This document shows, one piece after another, positions 18,988 through 28,402 of a stretch of 64,000 nt of DNA (positions within the stretch are counted from its first letter, which is position 1; each line of letters begins with the position of its first letter). This DNA comes from Sphingomonas limnosediminicola (GTDB taxonomy: Bacteria; Pseudomonadota; Alphaproteobacteria; Sphingomonadales; Sphingomonadaceae). The notes below the pieces were generated by a model. It ran no database searches. It saw only the letters and a list, made by a program, of their open reading frames with translations, and was not told where the DNA came from. A program made the translations under genes and the position numbers. The stretch spans positions 806,001-870,000 of the forward strand of contig NZ_BAABBM010000001.1 of NCBI RefSeq assembly GCF_039537965.1. Reading direction: 5' to 3'.

Positions 18988-19565
18988 CCCTCGCCGACCG
19001 CCTCCGCGCGGCACTAGCCTCCCCCACGAATGAACAGCCTCTCGAAGGCGATTTTCCCGAATTGAGGGCGACGGCCAGCGTACCAGCAGCGGTTCTCGTC
19101 GGGATCACCGACCGTTCCGATCCCGGTGTCATCCTGACGGTCCGGCGCGAGCACATGCGGACCCACGCCGGCCAGGTCGCTTTCCCCGGCGGCCGAATTG
19201 ACGCTGGCGAAGATCCACAGTCGGCCGCCTTGCGCGAGGCGCACGAAGAGCTTCTCCTCGACCCTCAAGCTGTGGACCTGGCCGGCGCCATCGAGCCTTA
19301 TCGCACCGTAACGGGCTACGTCGTCACCCCGGTGATCGGCGTGGTCCCGCCCGATCTGCCGCTCACCCCGCACGAGCATGAAGTCGCCGACTGGTTCGAA
19401 GCGCCGCTCGCTCACTTGCTCAACCCGGCCAACCAGCTTTACCGCAGCGCATTGTTCCAGGGGCAGGAACGCCACTATTACGAAATCATGTGGGAAGGAC
19501 GCAGGATCTGGGGCGCGACGGCCGCGATGATCGTCAACCTGTCTCGCCGCCTGCAGTGGAGCTGA
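18984..19565 (+). CDS. CoA pyrophosphatase, NUDIX family
   Basis: 193 residues from ATG 18984, which overlaps the DUF1285 stop. The Nudix box is complete: G-x5-E-x7-REAHEEL starting at GGRIDAGED. It is preceded by LTVRREHMRTHAGQVAFPGG, which matches the extended signature of the CoA-pyrophosphatase subfamily (NudL/PCD1). The reaction would cleave CoA to 3',5'-ADP and phosphopantetheine. The end overlaps the start of cca. Confidence 0.9.
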   Translation: MTLADRLRAALASPTNEQPLEGDFPELRATASVPAAVLVGITDRSDPGVILTVRREHMRTHAGQVAFPGGRIDAGEDPQSAALREAHEELLLDPQAVDLAGAIEPYRTVTGYVVTPVIGVVPPDLPLTPHEHEVADWFEAPLAHLLNPANQLYRSALFQGQERHYYEIMWEGRRIWGATAAMIVNLSRRLQWS

Positions 19566-20746
19566 CGCTGGACGTCGCGAAATGGCGCAAGCGGCGTGGG
19601 ATGGGGCGCCTGCTCAAAGCCCTCGGCGCCGAGGAGGGGCTGACGCGCTATGTCGGGGGCGCCGTGCGCGACGAGCTTCTTGGCCTCCCCGTCAACGACG
19701 TCGACCTGGCCACCCGCATCGAACCAGACGAAGTCGTGAAGAGGCTGGAAGCAGCGCGCATCAAGGCGGTGCCGACCGGGATCGAGCACGGCACGATTAC
19801 CGCAGTCAGCGACGGCCGCGTGGTCGAGATCACGACGCTTCGGCGCGACGTCTCGACGGACGGGAGGCGCGCAACGGTCGCCTTTACCGACGACTGGCAG
19901 GAGGACGCCGCCCGCCGCGACTTCACGATCAACGCTCTCTCCGCCGATCCACAGACCGGCGAAGTCTTCGATTATTTCGGCGGGCTCGACGACCTGCAGC
20001 ATCGCCACATTCGCTTCATCGGCGACCCGCTTCAGCGCATTGCCGAAGACCATCTGCGCATCCTGCGATTTTTCCGCTTCCACGCGCGTTTCGGAAGCGG
20101 GCGTATGGATTCGGCGGCGCTCGATGCCTGCACCGACCGTGCCAATGACCTGATGGCACTATCACGCGAGCGTATCGCCGACGAGCTCGTGAAGCTTCTC
20201 GGCGTTCCGGACCCGAGCCCTACCGTGAAGGTCATGCTCGACCGCTCGATCCTGAAACCAGTCCTTCCCGAGATAGAGCCTGCTCGCCTAATCGACCTGC
20301 AAGCGCTCATCGCTTCCGAGCAGGCGGTAGATATCGCTCCGGATGCCTTGCGAAGGCTGGCCGCGCTGCTGCCCCGCGATCCGGCGATTGCCGACGCAAT
20401 CGGCGTCCGGCTGAGGCTGTCGAACAAGGCACGGAAGAGACTTGCCTGCGCTGCGGTCGACGATCTTAGCCAGACACCACGGGCGTTATCATATCGGATC
20501 GGGATCGAATGCGCGGTAGACCGGCTGCTGCTTGGCGGCCAGGCAGCCGCGGCCAAGGAGATTTCCTCCTGGCACGTGCCTCGGCTGCCGATTGGTGGCG
20601 GCGCGCTGATAGAGCGCGGTGTCCCCGCGGGACCAATCGTCGCCAGGACATTGAGACAGATCGAGGACCGCTGGCTGGCTGCCGGATTCCCCACCGGCGC
20701 CGAATTTCAAGAGATCGTGAGCGACGCTATCGCGGCCGCGCAATAA
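19556..20746 (+). CDS. cca: CCA tRNA nucleotidyltransferase
   Basis: Adds or repairs the 3' CCA end of tRNAs. About 396 residues from the GTG at 19556, which overlaps the NUDIX stop by 10 bases; the open frame reaches a GTG at 19490, but homologues begin close to the sequence WRKRRGMGRLLKALG, so the shorter form is preferred. The class II polymerase signature is clear: RYVGGAVRDELLG, then the metal-binding NDVDLATR, RRDVSTDGR and the RRDFTINAL motif. The tRNA in this window encodes its own CCA, so the role there would be repair. Confidence 0.93.
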   Translation: MELTLDVAKWRKRRGMGRLLKALGAEEGLTRYVGGAVRDELLGLPVNDVDLATRIEPDEVVKRLEAARIKAVPTGIEHGTITAVSDGRVVEITTLRRDVSTDGRRATVAFTDDWQEDAARRDFTINALSADPQTGEVFDYFGGLDDLQHRHIRFIGDPLQRIAEDHLRILRFFRFHARFGSGRMDSAALDACTDRANDLMALSRERIADELVKLLGVPDPSPTVKVMLDRSILKPVLPEIEPARLIDLQALIASEQAVDIAPDALRRLAALLPRDPAIADAIGVRLRLSNKARKRLACAAVDDLSQTPRALSYRIGIECAVDRLLLGGQAAAAKEISSWHVPRLPIGGGALIERGVPAGPIVARTLRQIEDRWLAAGFPTGAEFQEIVSDAIAAAQ

Positions 20747-20776
20747 GCAGAGGCGACCAATGATCTGCGACGAAGG

Positions 20777-22006
20777 TCAGCCGCCTGCCGCCAGCGCAAC
20801 CTCCGCAATCGTCGGCTCTATCGTTCCCGCCAGCGCCTGCTGATAGGTCGGCGCGGACGAGATCCGTGCATACCGTTCGAACAGTTCCGCGAAATGCATG
20901 TCCATTGACCGCACCGTGCTGGCGCGGGCGGCGGCTGCTCGTTGCAGTTCCGGACCGCGTTCCAGGAAGCGCTCGATCGCCTGTTCAAGCGCCCGCTCGC
21001 TTGCGGCCTGGTAGGAAACGCCTGCACCCGGAACGAGCTGGTCCACGGCGGCGCCGCGATCCGGCACGATCAGCGGAATGCCGCTTGCCCGCGCTTCGGC
21101 CGCGACCATGCAGAAGGTCTCCGCCTCGCAACCGTGGATCAACGCGTCGGTGCTGGCGAGCAGGCGAGCGAGTTCGCTCCGGTCCGACAGACGCGGGACG
21201 ACGCCCACACCCGGCAGCCGCTCGGCCAAAAGTTCCAACTTCTGCCGCTTCGGACCATCGCCAATGATCAACAGGCCGATCTGATGGCGCAACGCGCATT
21301 CGCCGACCGCGCGCATGACCATGTCCCAGCGTTTTTCCGCCGAGAAGCGCCCGACGCCGACGAGCAGGAGCGCATCTTCCTCGAGGCTGAGCGACTGAAG
21401 CGCAAGGGTTCTCAGCGCGGAGGATCGCAACTTGGGCGAAAAGATGCCCGCCTCGACGCCCATCGGCAGCGTTTCGCTATTTTCGACGCCACCTGAGCGG
21501 AGCCGCGAAGACAGCTGCGCATTGGCGCAAACGACCACGTCGAACATCCGGCCGAGACCCCGCAAGTGCCGCCAGAACCTGCTGAAGCAGCGGTCGATCG
21601 TTCCGACCGACGCAAATCCGCCGAGCCAACGATAGGCATAGGCCGCAAGGGGGTCCGAATGCATGACGAGCGAACGGCTTGCCGAACCCTGCCAGCGCCC
21701 GACCATCGTCGCGCTCGACCAGGGCGACGACGCCTCCACATGATCCGGCTGCCACTGATCGAGCACCCGATGAAGCGCGGCTTCGTCATTGAAATAGCGA
21801 TAGCGCCCGTCGACGGGCAGCTTGGGCGAGGGAATGGTGACCAGCACCGCGCCGGGGCCGCGGCTCACGATCTGATGACTCTCGCCAGGCGCAACGACGA
21901 TCATTTCATGTCCGAAGCGCGCGGCGGATCTCAGCTTCGCATCGACATAGGTCCGAACGCCACCGCCGGCCGGCGTATAGAATGCACACACGTCGACGAT
22001 CCGCAT
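20777..22006 (-). CDS. Glycosyltransferase family 4-like (GT-B fold)
   Basis: About 409 residues from ATG 22006; a TTG four codons upstream is possible. N-terminal acceptor domain begins MRIVDVCAFYTPAGGGVRTYV. The C-terminal donor domain shows LLVGVGRFSAEKRWDMVMRA, LLIIGDGPKR and the nucleotide-sugar E-x7-E region in HGCEAETFCMVAAEARASG. Donor and acceptor sugars are not deducible. Divergent from a DUF2334 polysaccharide deacetylase (94-base gap); the two may modify the same glycolipid or polymer. Confidence 0.88.
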   Translation of the reverse strand: MRIVDVCAFYTPAGGGVRTYVDAKLRSAARFGHEMIVVAPGESHQIVSRGPGAVLVTIPSPKLPVDGRYRYFNDEAALHRVLDQWQPDHVEASSPWSSATMVGRWQGSASRSLVMHSDPLAAYAYRWLGGFASVGTIDRCFSRFWRHLRGLGRMFDVVVCANAQLSSRLRSGGVENSETLPMGVEAGIFSPKLRSSALRTLALQSLSLEEDALLLVGVGRFSAEKRWDMVMRAVGECALRHQIGLLIIGDGPKRQKLELLAERLPGVGVVPRLSDRSELARLLASTDALIHGCEAETFCMVAAEARASGIPLIVPDRGAAVDQLVPGAGVSYQAASERALEQAIERFLERGPELQRAAAARASTVRSMDMHFAELFERYARISSAPTYQQALAGTIEPTIAEVALAAGG

Positions 22007-22100
22007 GGCGCCGGACAACAGCGTCGCCGCCCATGAAGCTCAAGTGAAGCTTTGTTAATGGAGCCTCATTGCGCTGGCGCAGAAGTCGGCGCGGTCGCAA

Positions 22101-22850
22101 ATGGCGATCATGGTACGGTCATGGGAACGCTTGCTGCTGGCATCCATCCACGACGTCTCCCCGCGCTTCGAGAGCGAGGTGGACAGCCTGCGCGATCTTC
22201 TATCGCCGCACGTCGGCTACCGTATCGCCATGCTCGTCGTACCGAACCATTGGGGCAACGCGCCGATCGTTGCCGGTTCGCCATTCGCGTCGCGCCTGCG
22301 GGACTGGGCGGACGCGGGGTCGGAGATATTCCTGCACGGCTTCTATCATCGCGACCAGGCGCGCCACCAAACCCGGTCCGCGAGGCTGAAGTCGCGCTTC
22401 ATGACCGGGGGCGAAGGAGAATTCCTCGGCCTCTCGCTTGAGGAGGCATCAGTTCGCATCGCCGAAGGTCGAAAAGTTATCGAAGATATCACAGGGCGTG
22501 CCGTCGCGGGCTTCATCGCACCCGCCTGGCTTTACGGGCCAGGCGCGCTCGAGGCGCTCGAGGAGGCGCAGTTTGCGCTTGCTGAGGATCACTTCCGGGT
22601 CTGGTCGCCGGCGACCCGGCGGAAGCTGGCGTCGGGCCCAGTTATTACCTGGGCCAGCCGAACGCGCGCGCGCTTGGCCTCGTCATTGCTAGCGGCGGGA
22701 GCGCTCAGACATGCGCCGCTGCAAACCCTTCGCGTCGGCGTCCATCCGCCCGACGTGCGTCACCCGCTTCTCATCCGAAGCATCGAGGCGACTTTCAATC
22801 ACGCAGCGCGAAACCGCCGCGCTGCCCGCTACGCCGACTTGCTGGACTAA
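22101..22850 (+). CDS. DUF2334 / polysaccharide deacetylase-like protein
   Basis: 249 residues. Begins close to the motif SIHDVSPRFES, where Asp and His correspond to the first metal/catalytic motif of carbohydrate esterase family 4-like enzymes. HGFYHRDQ supplies the second motif (H-x3-H), and GFIAPAWLYG the R/A-P-W type motif. No signal peptide. An in-frame ATG at 22110 could also be used. Divergent from the glycosyltransferase; the substrate is unknown. Confidence 0.8.
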   Translation: MAIMVRSWERLLLASIHDVSPRFESEVDSLRDLLSPHVGYRIAMLVVPNHWGNAPIVAGSPFASRLRDWADAGSEIFLHGFYHRDQARHQTRSARLKSRFMTGGEGEFLGLSLEEASVRIAEGRKVIEDITGRAVAGFIAPAWLYGPGALEALEEAQFALAEDHFRVWSPATRRKLASGPVITWASRTRARLASSLLAAGALRHAPLQTLRVGVHPPDVRHPLLIRSIEATFNHAARNRRAARYADLLD

Positions 22851-22855
22851 GGCCG

Positions 22856-23179
22856 TCAGAACTTCAGGAGAAAGGTGACTGCCGGCTTGCGCGAACTCGC
22901 CGGCGGATCGTCCGGCCGCTGAGATAGGCGGCGCTTGGAATAAATGTTCGCCAGCCCGACGCCAAAGGCTGCGTTCGGCGTCACGTCTTGCCGAAGCAAC
23001 ATGCTTGCGACGAGTGGCACATGCGTTTCGGTGCCAAATTGCGGGCCGAGTCGAAGGTCGAGGGTCCGAGTGCGCGCAACGCTTGCGACGTCGATCGCGG
23101 ACAGCGACTTCATCTGCGCCTTCGCGCCGGTCGATCCTGCCATCAGGACGACGGCCGCCACGACGAGCCAGTTCCCCAC
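22856..23179 (-). CDS. Small secreted hypothetical protein
   Basis: 107 residues. N-terminal signal peptide (about 1-21, ending AKAQ). No family recognised. The C-terminal PAVTFLLKF ends in an aromatic residue with alternating hydrophobics, as outer-membrane beta-barrel proteins do, but the protein is too short for a barrel. Convergent with the DUF2334 gene (5-base gap). Codon use looks like that of its neighbours. Confidence 0.55.
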   Translation of the reverse strand: MGNWLVVAAVVLMAGSTGAKAQMKSLSAIDVASVARTRTLDLRLGPQFGTETHVPLVASMLLRQDVTPNAAFGVGLANIYSKRRLSQRPDDPPASSRKPAVTFLLKF

Positions 23180-23260
23180 GGCCCATCTTTCCCTGTTGCA
23201 CTTTAAAAACCAGAGTCGAGAGCAAGGGTTCCGGCGCGTTTGCGATCGTCCCGCAAAGGT

Positions 23261-25006
23261 TCAGCGGCGGCGAGACTTCCAACAGTCGATAGCGGCATCC
23301 GCCTCGAGCGGCTTGGCAAAGTAGAAGCCTTGTCCTGACGCGCACCCGAGAGTTGCCAGCGTAGTCGCCAGCTCGACCGTTTCGATCCCTTCCGCCGTCG
23401 TCGACATCCCGAGAGCTTCGGCCAGGCTGAGCACCGCGCGAACGATCGCAACGCTGTCCGGATCGACCATCATCCCGGCGACGAAGCTGCGGTCGATCTT
23501 GAGCACGTCAATCGGTAGCCGCTGGAGATAGGCAAGGCTGGAATAGCCGGTGCCAAAGTCGTCCATCGCAACCGTCGTTTCGAGTTCCTTCAGCGCGTGG
23601 AAGACGCGTGTTGCGCGAGCCGGGTCCTGGACGATCGAGCTCTCGGTCAATTCCAGCGTCAGCCGGTTGCCGCTCAGGCCGCTCGACTTGAGTGCGCTTT
23701 CGACGACCTCGGCGATATTGTCGCGCGCGACCTGAATCGCCGACAGGTTGACGCCGACATAGAGCGGAAGCTTCTCGCCGGCCTGCTTGTCCCAGCCGGC
23801 CAGCGTTGTCGCGGCTTTGTCCATCGCCCAGCGGCCAAGCTGCAGGATCAGGCCGCTCTCCTCGGCGACTGGAATGAATTCGGTCGGGCTGATCTCGCCG
23901 CGATCCTCGTGATCCCACCGCGCCAGCGCCTCGAACCCGGACACTTCACCGGTCTTCAGGTTGATAAGCGGCTGGTAGAACAGCTGTAGTTGATCGCGAT
24001 CGAGCGCCCGGCGAAGCTCGGTCTCGACCGAAAAGCGCCGCCGCGCCTCCGTCGCCTGCTTGGGCTCGTAGACCTGCGGCTTGCCGACCATCTTGGCTTG
24101 CTTCACCGCGAATTGAGCATTGCGGAACAGCTCTTCCGGGTCCTGCCCTCCGTGCATCAGCGCGACGCCGATCGCGCACTCGACGCGGATTTCAAGGTCC
24201 GAGATCTTGAACGGCGCCGCCATGACTTTCTGGATTCGGTCCGCGGCCTTCAGCGCGTCCTCCACGCCGCGGCGCAGGGACACGAGGATGCCGAACTCGT
24301 TGCCGCCCGTACGAGCGAGAACATCGCCCGCCCGGAGCGCAAGGATGAGCCGGCGCGCGAAAGTGATAAGCAGTTCGTCGCCGGCAAGGCCGCCCATCGA
24401 CTCATTGATGCGCGAGAAGCGCAGCATGTCGACGACCAGCACGGCGTGATCAATGTCGCGGGACGGCGCTTCCTCGGCTTTCTCGATCGCCTCGCTGAAC
24501 GCGAGCCGGTTCGGCAAGCCGGTCAGGCTGTCACGCAGCATCTCCGCGCGAAGCGCACGCTCCGACTGCACCTCAACCGTGCGATCAACGACGCTCAGCA
24601 GGCAACGCGGAGCATCCTCGGACTTGGGAAGTGGCGCCAGCTTCACCCGGAAGAAGTGCGACGAAACTCCCTCGCCGTTCTTGAAGTCGAGCTCCGCTGC
24701 GCCGGCAGTGCCGTCGAAGAAGGACTGCAGCAGGTCCGCAATGGGGCCAGAACGCAGGCACTCGGCGTCGTTCCAGTCGAGCGCCGTGCAGGACGATCGG
24801 TGGACGGTGTCGACGAAGCGGTCATTATGCGCCGCGACCCGCAATTCCTTGCCGTCGACGCGTTCGATGATGGCGGCCGCAATCGGAAGCGCATCGAGCA
24901 AGCCAGTGCCGTCCACGAGCGCAAGGTGCGCGTTCGTGTTCGACTTGTCCGTCAGCCGTTGCCTCGGGGCAGCGGACAAGCGGTGGGCTGCGGCCTGCAT
25001 CGGCAT
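23261..25006 (-). CDS. PAS-GGDEF-EAL protein, probable cyclic-di-GMP phosphodiesterase
   Basis: 581 residues, soluble. A PAS-like region (about 35-145), a GGDEF domain (about 150-310) and an EAL domain (about 325-575). The cyclase signature is GGNEF (234-238): the metal-binding Asp is replaced by Asn, so cyclase activity is unlikely. The EAL domain has its metal and catalytic residues: FEALARW (359-361 EAL), VNLSAIQ, LELTES, DDFGTGYSS, LKIDRSFV and AEGIET. Net activity is therefore probably c-di-GMP breakdown, possibly gated by GTP binding to the degenerate GGDEF domain (inference). Confidence 0.92.
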   Translation of the reverse strand: MPMQAAAHRLSAAPRQRLTDKSNTNAHLALVDGTGLLDALPIAAAIIERVDGKELRVAAHNDRFVDTVHRSSCTALDWNDAECLRSGPIADLLQSFFDGTAGAAELDFKNGEGVSSHFFRVKLAPLPKSEDAPRCLLSVVDRTVEVQSERALRAEMLRDSLTGLPNRLAFSEAIEKAEEAPSRDIDHAVLVVDMLRFSRINESMGGLAGDELLITFARRLILALRAGDVLARTGGNEFGILVSLRRGVEDALKAADRIQKVMAAPFKISDLEIRVECAIGVALMHGGQDPEELFRNAQFAVKQAKMVGKPQVYEPKQATEARRRFSVETELRRALDRDQLQLFYQPLINLKTGEVSGFEALARWDHEDRGEISPTEFIPVAEESGLILQLGRWAMDKAATTLAGWDKQAGEKLPLYVGVNLSAIQVARDNIAEVVESALKSSGLSGNRLTLELTESSIVQDPARATRVFHALKELETTVAMDDFGTGYSSLAYLQRLPIDVLKIDRSFVAGMMVDPDSVAIVRAVLSLAEALGMSTTAEGIETVELATTLATLGCASGQGFYFAKPLEADAAIDCWKSRRR

Positions 25007-25074
25007 GGCTCTGAACGAGAGGGGTTAATTCTCTCTTGCTGACTGCTGATTAACAACGCGATCCCATCGATTTC

Positions 25075-27306
25075 TTAACGCAGGTCAAACTTATTGGCGC
25101 GAGGAAAGCCGATCGGGGGCATCCGGCCCGCCGCGCCGCGCGCCGCGCGCCATGGCGTGAGGTCCGTTTCGGTGCGCACGCGACCACTTTCGCCGCCCAA
25201 CGTCCAACTCAACCCGTCAGCCATTCGCAATGTGATCGCATCAGCAAGCCCGCCATCGCGGTAACGTTGCAGCGTGACGCCCTGTCCTCGCACGAGCTCA
25301 GGAAGCTCCGACAGCGGGAAGAGCAGCATTTTGCGGTTTTCGCCGATCACCGCGACCGAGTCCGCGCCCCCCATGACCGGCCGCACGACCGCAACCTTGG
25401 CACCAGAACGCAGGTTCACGAGCTGCTTGCCCTTGCGTGTTTCGGCCAACGTCGCATCGCCGCTGGTCACGAAACCCTTGCCATCCGACGACGCGAGCAG
25501 GAGCTTGAGGTCGGGCCGGATGACGAGCAGTTCAACGATATCAACCTCGGCATCCAGATCGATGAACAGCCGCACCGGCTCACCGAAACCGCGCGCACCG
25601 GGCAGCTTGTCGCCGCCCAGCGTATAGACCCGACCGTTCGAGGCGAAGAGCGCAATGCGATCGGTCGTCTGCGCGTGGAAATGGATGAACGGCCCGTCTC
25701 CCTCGCGCCACTTGAGCTCCGGCACTTCCTCGAGCGGAACATGCCCCTTCATCGCCCGTATCCAGCCACGCTGCGACAGAATGACGGTGATTGGCTCCTT
25801 CTCGATCATCGCCGACCAGTCGATCTCGCGCGCTGGCGCGACCTCATCGATGCGAGTGCGGCGGTCGTCGCCGAACTTATCCTTCAATGTCTGCAGGTCG
25901 CGCTTGATGCGGGTGCGCTGGCGGGCCGGGCTTTCGACGAGCTTGACCAGCTCTTCGCGTTCCTTGGCAAGCGCATTGCGCTCGCGTCCGATCTCCATCT
26001 CCTCCAGCTTCCGCAAGCTGCGCAGCCGCATGTTGAGGATCGCTTCGGCCTGCCGATCGGTCAGCGAGAACTCGGCCATCATGATGGGCTTCGGCTCGTC
26101 CTCGGTCCGAATGATCTCGATCACGCGGTCGAGGTTCAGATAAGCAATGAGGAAACCGTCGAGCAGCTCGACACGGTCGTCGATCTTGCCGATCCGCACC
26201 TGGCTGCGGCGGAGCATCACCTCGATCTGGAAGGACAACCAGGCGGTCAGCGCCTGCTTGAGACTCATGACACCCGGCGTGCGGCTCGCGTCGAGCACGT
26301 TCAGATTGAGAGGAAAGCGAATCTCGAGGTCGGTCAGGCGGAAGAGAGACTCGAGCAGCAGGTCCGGATCGACGGTCCTTGCGCGTGGTTCGAGGATCAG
26401 ACGAACCTTCTCGTCACTCTCGTCTTTCACGTCAGCGAGGATCGGCAGCTTCTTGTCGGCGATCAGCTGTGCGATCTGTTCGATCAGCTTGGCTTTCTGG
26501 ACGCCGTAGGGCATCTCGCTGACCAACAGGTGCCAACCCCCGCCCTTCTCGCGCTCGACATCGATCCTGGCGCGAAGACGGAAACTGCCCCGACCGGTTG
26601 CATAGGCGTGGGCGATGCTCTCGCGGCTGTCGACAAGCACGCCACCCGTCGGAAAGTCGGGTCCTGAGACGAAGTCCATCAGCGCGCTGTCTTCGGCCTT
26701 CGGATTGTCGATGAGATGGGTTGCCGCCTCGATCAACTCCGTGAGGTTATGCGGCGGGATCGAGGTCGCCATGCCGACTGCGATGCCGCTGGCGCCGTTG
26801 GCTAGAAGGTTCGGGAAGAGGCCTGGGAAGACCTCCGGTTCTTCTTCTTCGCCGTTGTAGGTCGCCCGGAAATCGACGGTCCCTTCGTCGAGCCCCGTCA
26901 TCAGCTGCATCGCGATCGCGGTCAGCCGCGCCTCGGTATAGCGGTAGGCGGCAGCGTTATCGCCGTCGATATTGCCGAAGTTCCCCTGCCCGTCGACGAG
27001 CGGGTAACGGAGCGCGAAGTCCTGCGCGAGGCGAACCATTGCGTCATAGACGGACTGGTCGCCATGCGGATGATATTTGCCGATCACGTCGCCGACGACA
27101 CGCGCCGACTTCTTGTATGCGCCAGCCGGATCGAGCCGCAGCAGCCGCATGGCCCACAGAAGGCGGCGGTGAACCGGCTTCAGGCCGTCGCGTACGTCTG
27201 GCAGCGATCGCGCGGTGATCGTGGAAAGGGCATAAACGAGGTACCGCTCGCTAAGCGCGGCGTCGAACGGGGTTTCGATGACGGACGAAATATCGGGATC
27301 AGGCAT
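25075..27306 (-). CDS. parC: DNA topoisomerase IV subunit A
   Basis: Decatenates daughter chromosomes with ParE. 743 residues. The active-site Tyr is Y123 in YRYTEARL. The quinolone-determining region reads [16 protein letters not shown]84 stands where E. coli ParC has Ser80, and D88 where it has Glu84. ParC is favoured over GyrA because of the length and the weak C-terminal GyrA-box region (no QRRGGKG seen). Divergent neighbours lie on either side; its stop is 68 bases from the GGDEF-EAL start. Confidence 0.92.
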   Translation of the reverse strand: MPDPDISSVIETPFDAALSERYLVYALSTITARSLPDVRDGLKPVHRRLLWAMRLLRLDPAGAYKKSARVVGDVIGKYHPHGDQSVYDAMVRLAQDFALRYPLVDGQGNFGNIDGDNAAAYRYTEARLTAIAMQLMTGLDEGTVDFRATYNGEEEEPEVFPGLFPNLLANGASGIAVGMATSIPPHNLTELIEAATHLIDNPKAEDSALMDFVSGPDFPTGGVLVDSRESIAHAYATGRGSFRLRARIDVEREKGGGWHLLVSEMPYGVQKAKLIEQIAQLIADKKLPILADVKDESDEKVRLILEPRARTVDPDLLLESLFRLTDLEIRFPLNLNVLDASRTPGVMSLKQALTAWLSFQIEVMLRRSQVRIGKIDDRVELLDGFLIAYLNLDRVIEIIRTEDEPKPIMMAEFSLTDRQAEAILNMRLRSLRKLEEMEIGRERNALAKEREELVKLVESPARQRTRIKRDLQTLKDKFGDDRRTRIDEVAPAREIDWSAMIEKEPITVILSQRGWIRAMKGHVPLEEVPELKWREGDGPFIHFHAQTTDRIALFASNGRVYTLGGDKLPGARGFGEPVRLFIDLDAEVDIVELLVIRPDLKLLLASSDGKGFVTSGDATLAETRKGKQLVNLRSGAKVAVVRPVMGGADSVAVIGENRKMLLFPLSELPELVRGQGVTLQRYRDGGLADAITLRMADGLSWTLGGESGRVRTETDLTPWRAARGAAGRMPPIGFPRANKFDLR

Positions 27307-27344
27307 TCGACCTGACTAGCAAGCGCTTGCCGGTTTCTGGAAGC

Positions 27345-28298
27345 CTATTCCGCAGCCTCGGCAGCGGGTTGGGGCCAACCGCCAGCGGCGTCCGCCACCG
27401 ACCGCTCGATCTCCGGCAGCAGCCATTCGCGGAAACGCTTGATCTTGGGCGTCAGCCGCCGTTCGGTCGGGTAGACGAGCCAGTAGGACCAGGCCCGCGC
27501 TGACACCCGGTCGGGGAATGGCACGGCAAGACGTCCAGCGGCGACATCACCCTTCCACAGCAAAGGCGTCAGCAGCGCGAACCCCTGCCCTGCCATCGCG
27601 GCATGACCTTCGTTCGCCTGGTTCTCCAGCCTGATCCCCGGCCGCCTCAGTGCCGCATCGTCAGCCGGCACGCCATTGTCGCTGAACCACTGCTGCCACC
27701 ACTCGTCGCTCGGGTTGATCCGATTGACGTCGAGCATGTCGTTCGGCTCGATCCTGCGGCCGAGCTTTCGCTCAGTCTCCGCGATGCACTCCGGGCTCGA
27801 CATCGGCGTGAAGGATGATTCGAACAGCCGGTGGTGCTCGAAACCCTCCCAGCCGCCATTGCCGGCCCGGATCGCGACGTCTGCATCGCCAGCCCGAAGG
27901 TCGCACAGCTCGTTGCTCGTCGTCATGCGGACAGCGAGATCGGTGTGCTCCATCTGAAAAGCACCAAGCCGCCAAGCCAGCCAGGTGTTGGCGAAGGTAT
28001 GCGTAGTCGTGATCGTGAGGAGTGACTCGTCTTCCTCGCGGTGGCTGGCGAAAGCGCTCTCAAGCGTGTCGAACGCGCTCGACAAGGAAGGCAGCAGGCG
28101 CTGGCCCAGCGGCGTCAGCCGCGCCCGCCCCTTCTCGCGAATGAAGAGCGGTGCGCCAAGGCGCTCCTCAAGGCTCTTGACCTGGTAGGACACCGCAGCC
28201 TGCGTCATGCCGAGTTCGGCAGCAGCGGCGGTGAAGTTCTCCGTCCGCGCCGCCGCTTCGAAGGCCCTGATCGCCGCAAGTGGTGGAAGCCGCCGCAT
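27345..28298 (-). CDS. LysR-family regulator, GcvA-like
   Basis: 317 residues from ATG 28298, which fits the family start MRRLPPLAAIRAFEAAART; the frame is open 12 codons further. Winged HTH with LGMTQAAVSYQVKSLEERLG. The effector domain contains the GcvA/AmpR-group feature ADVAIRAGNGGWEG. The C-terminal tail is Ala-rich. Divergent from a secreted alpha/beta hydrolase (104-base gap), which is a plausible target. Confidence 0.9.
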   Translation of the reverse strand: MRRLPPLAAIRAFEAAARTENFTAAAAELGMTQAAVSYQVKSLEERLGAPLFIREKGRARLTPLGQRLLPSLSSAFDTLESAFASHREEDESLLTITTTHTFANTWLAWRLGAFQMEHTDLAVRMTTSNELCDLRAGDADVAIRAGNGGWEGFEHHRLFESSFTPMSSPECIAETERKLGRRIEPNDMLDVNRINPSDEWWQQWFSDNGVPADDAALRRPGIRLENQANEGHAAMAGQGFALLTPLLWKGDVAAGRLAVPFPDRVSARAWSYWLVYPTERRLTPKIKRFREWLLPEIERSVADAAGGWPQPAAEAAE

Positions 28299-28350
28299 CC
28301 CCCAACAATAATCGCCCGAGCGTCGCCACCGCAACCAAAGAGAGAGGCGC

Positions 28351-28379
28351 TTGACCCAGCTTGGCCCCGACCTTCTAAC
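28351..28379 (+). promoter_or_regulatory. Promoter candidate for the secreted alpha/beta hydrolase
   Basis: TTGACC (28351-28356) and TCTAAC (28374-28379) are separated by 17 bases and lie 24 bases before the ATG. A good housekeeping-type fit, between the divergent lysR and hydrolase genes. Confidence 0.45.
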
Positions 28380-28402
28380 GATGCACAGCCACGGGAGTTG
28401 TG

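Noticed and set aside
25267..26667. 466-codon plus-strand frame over parC
   Set aside because: Antisense shadow of parC in GC-rich DNA.
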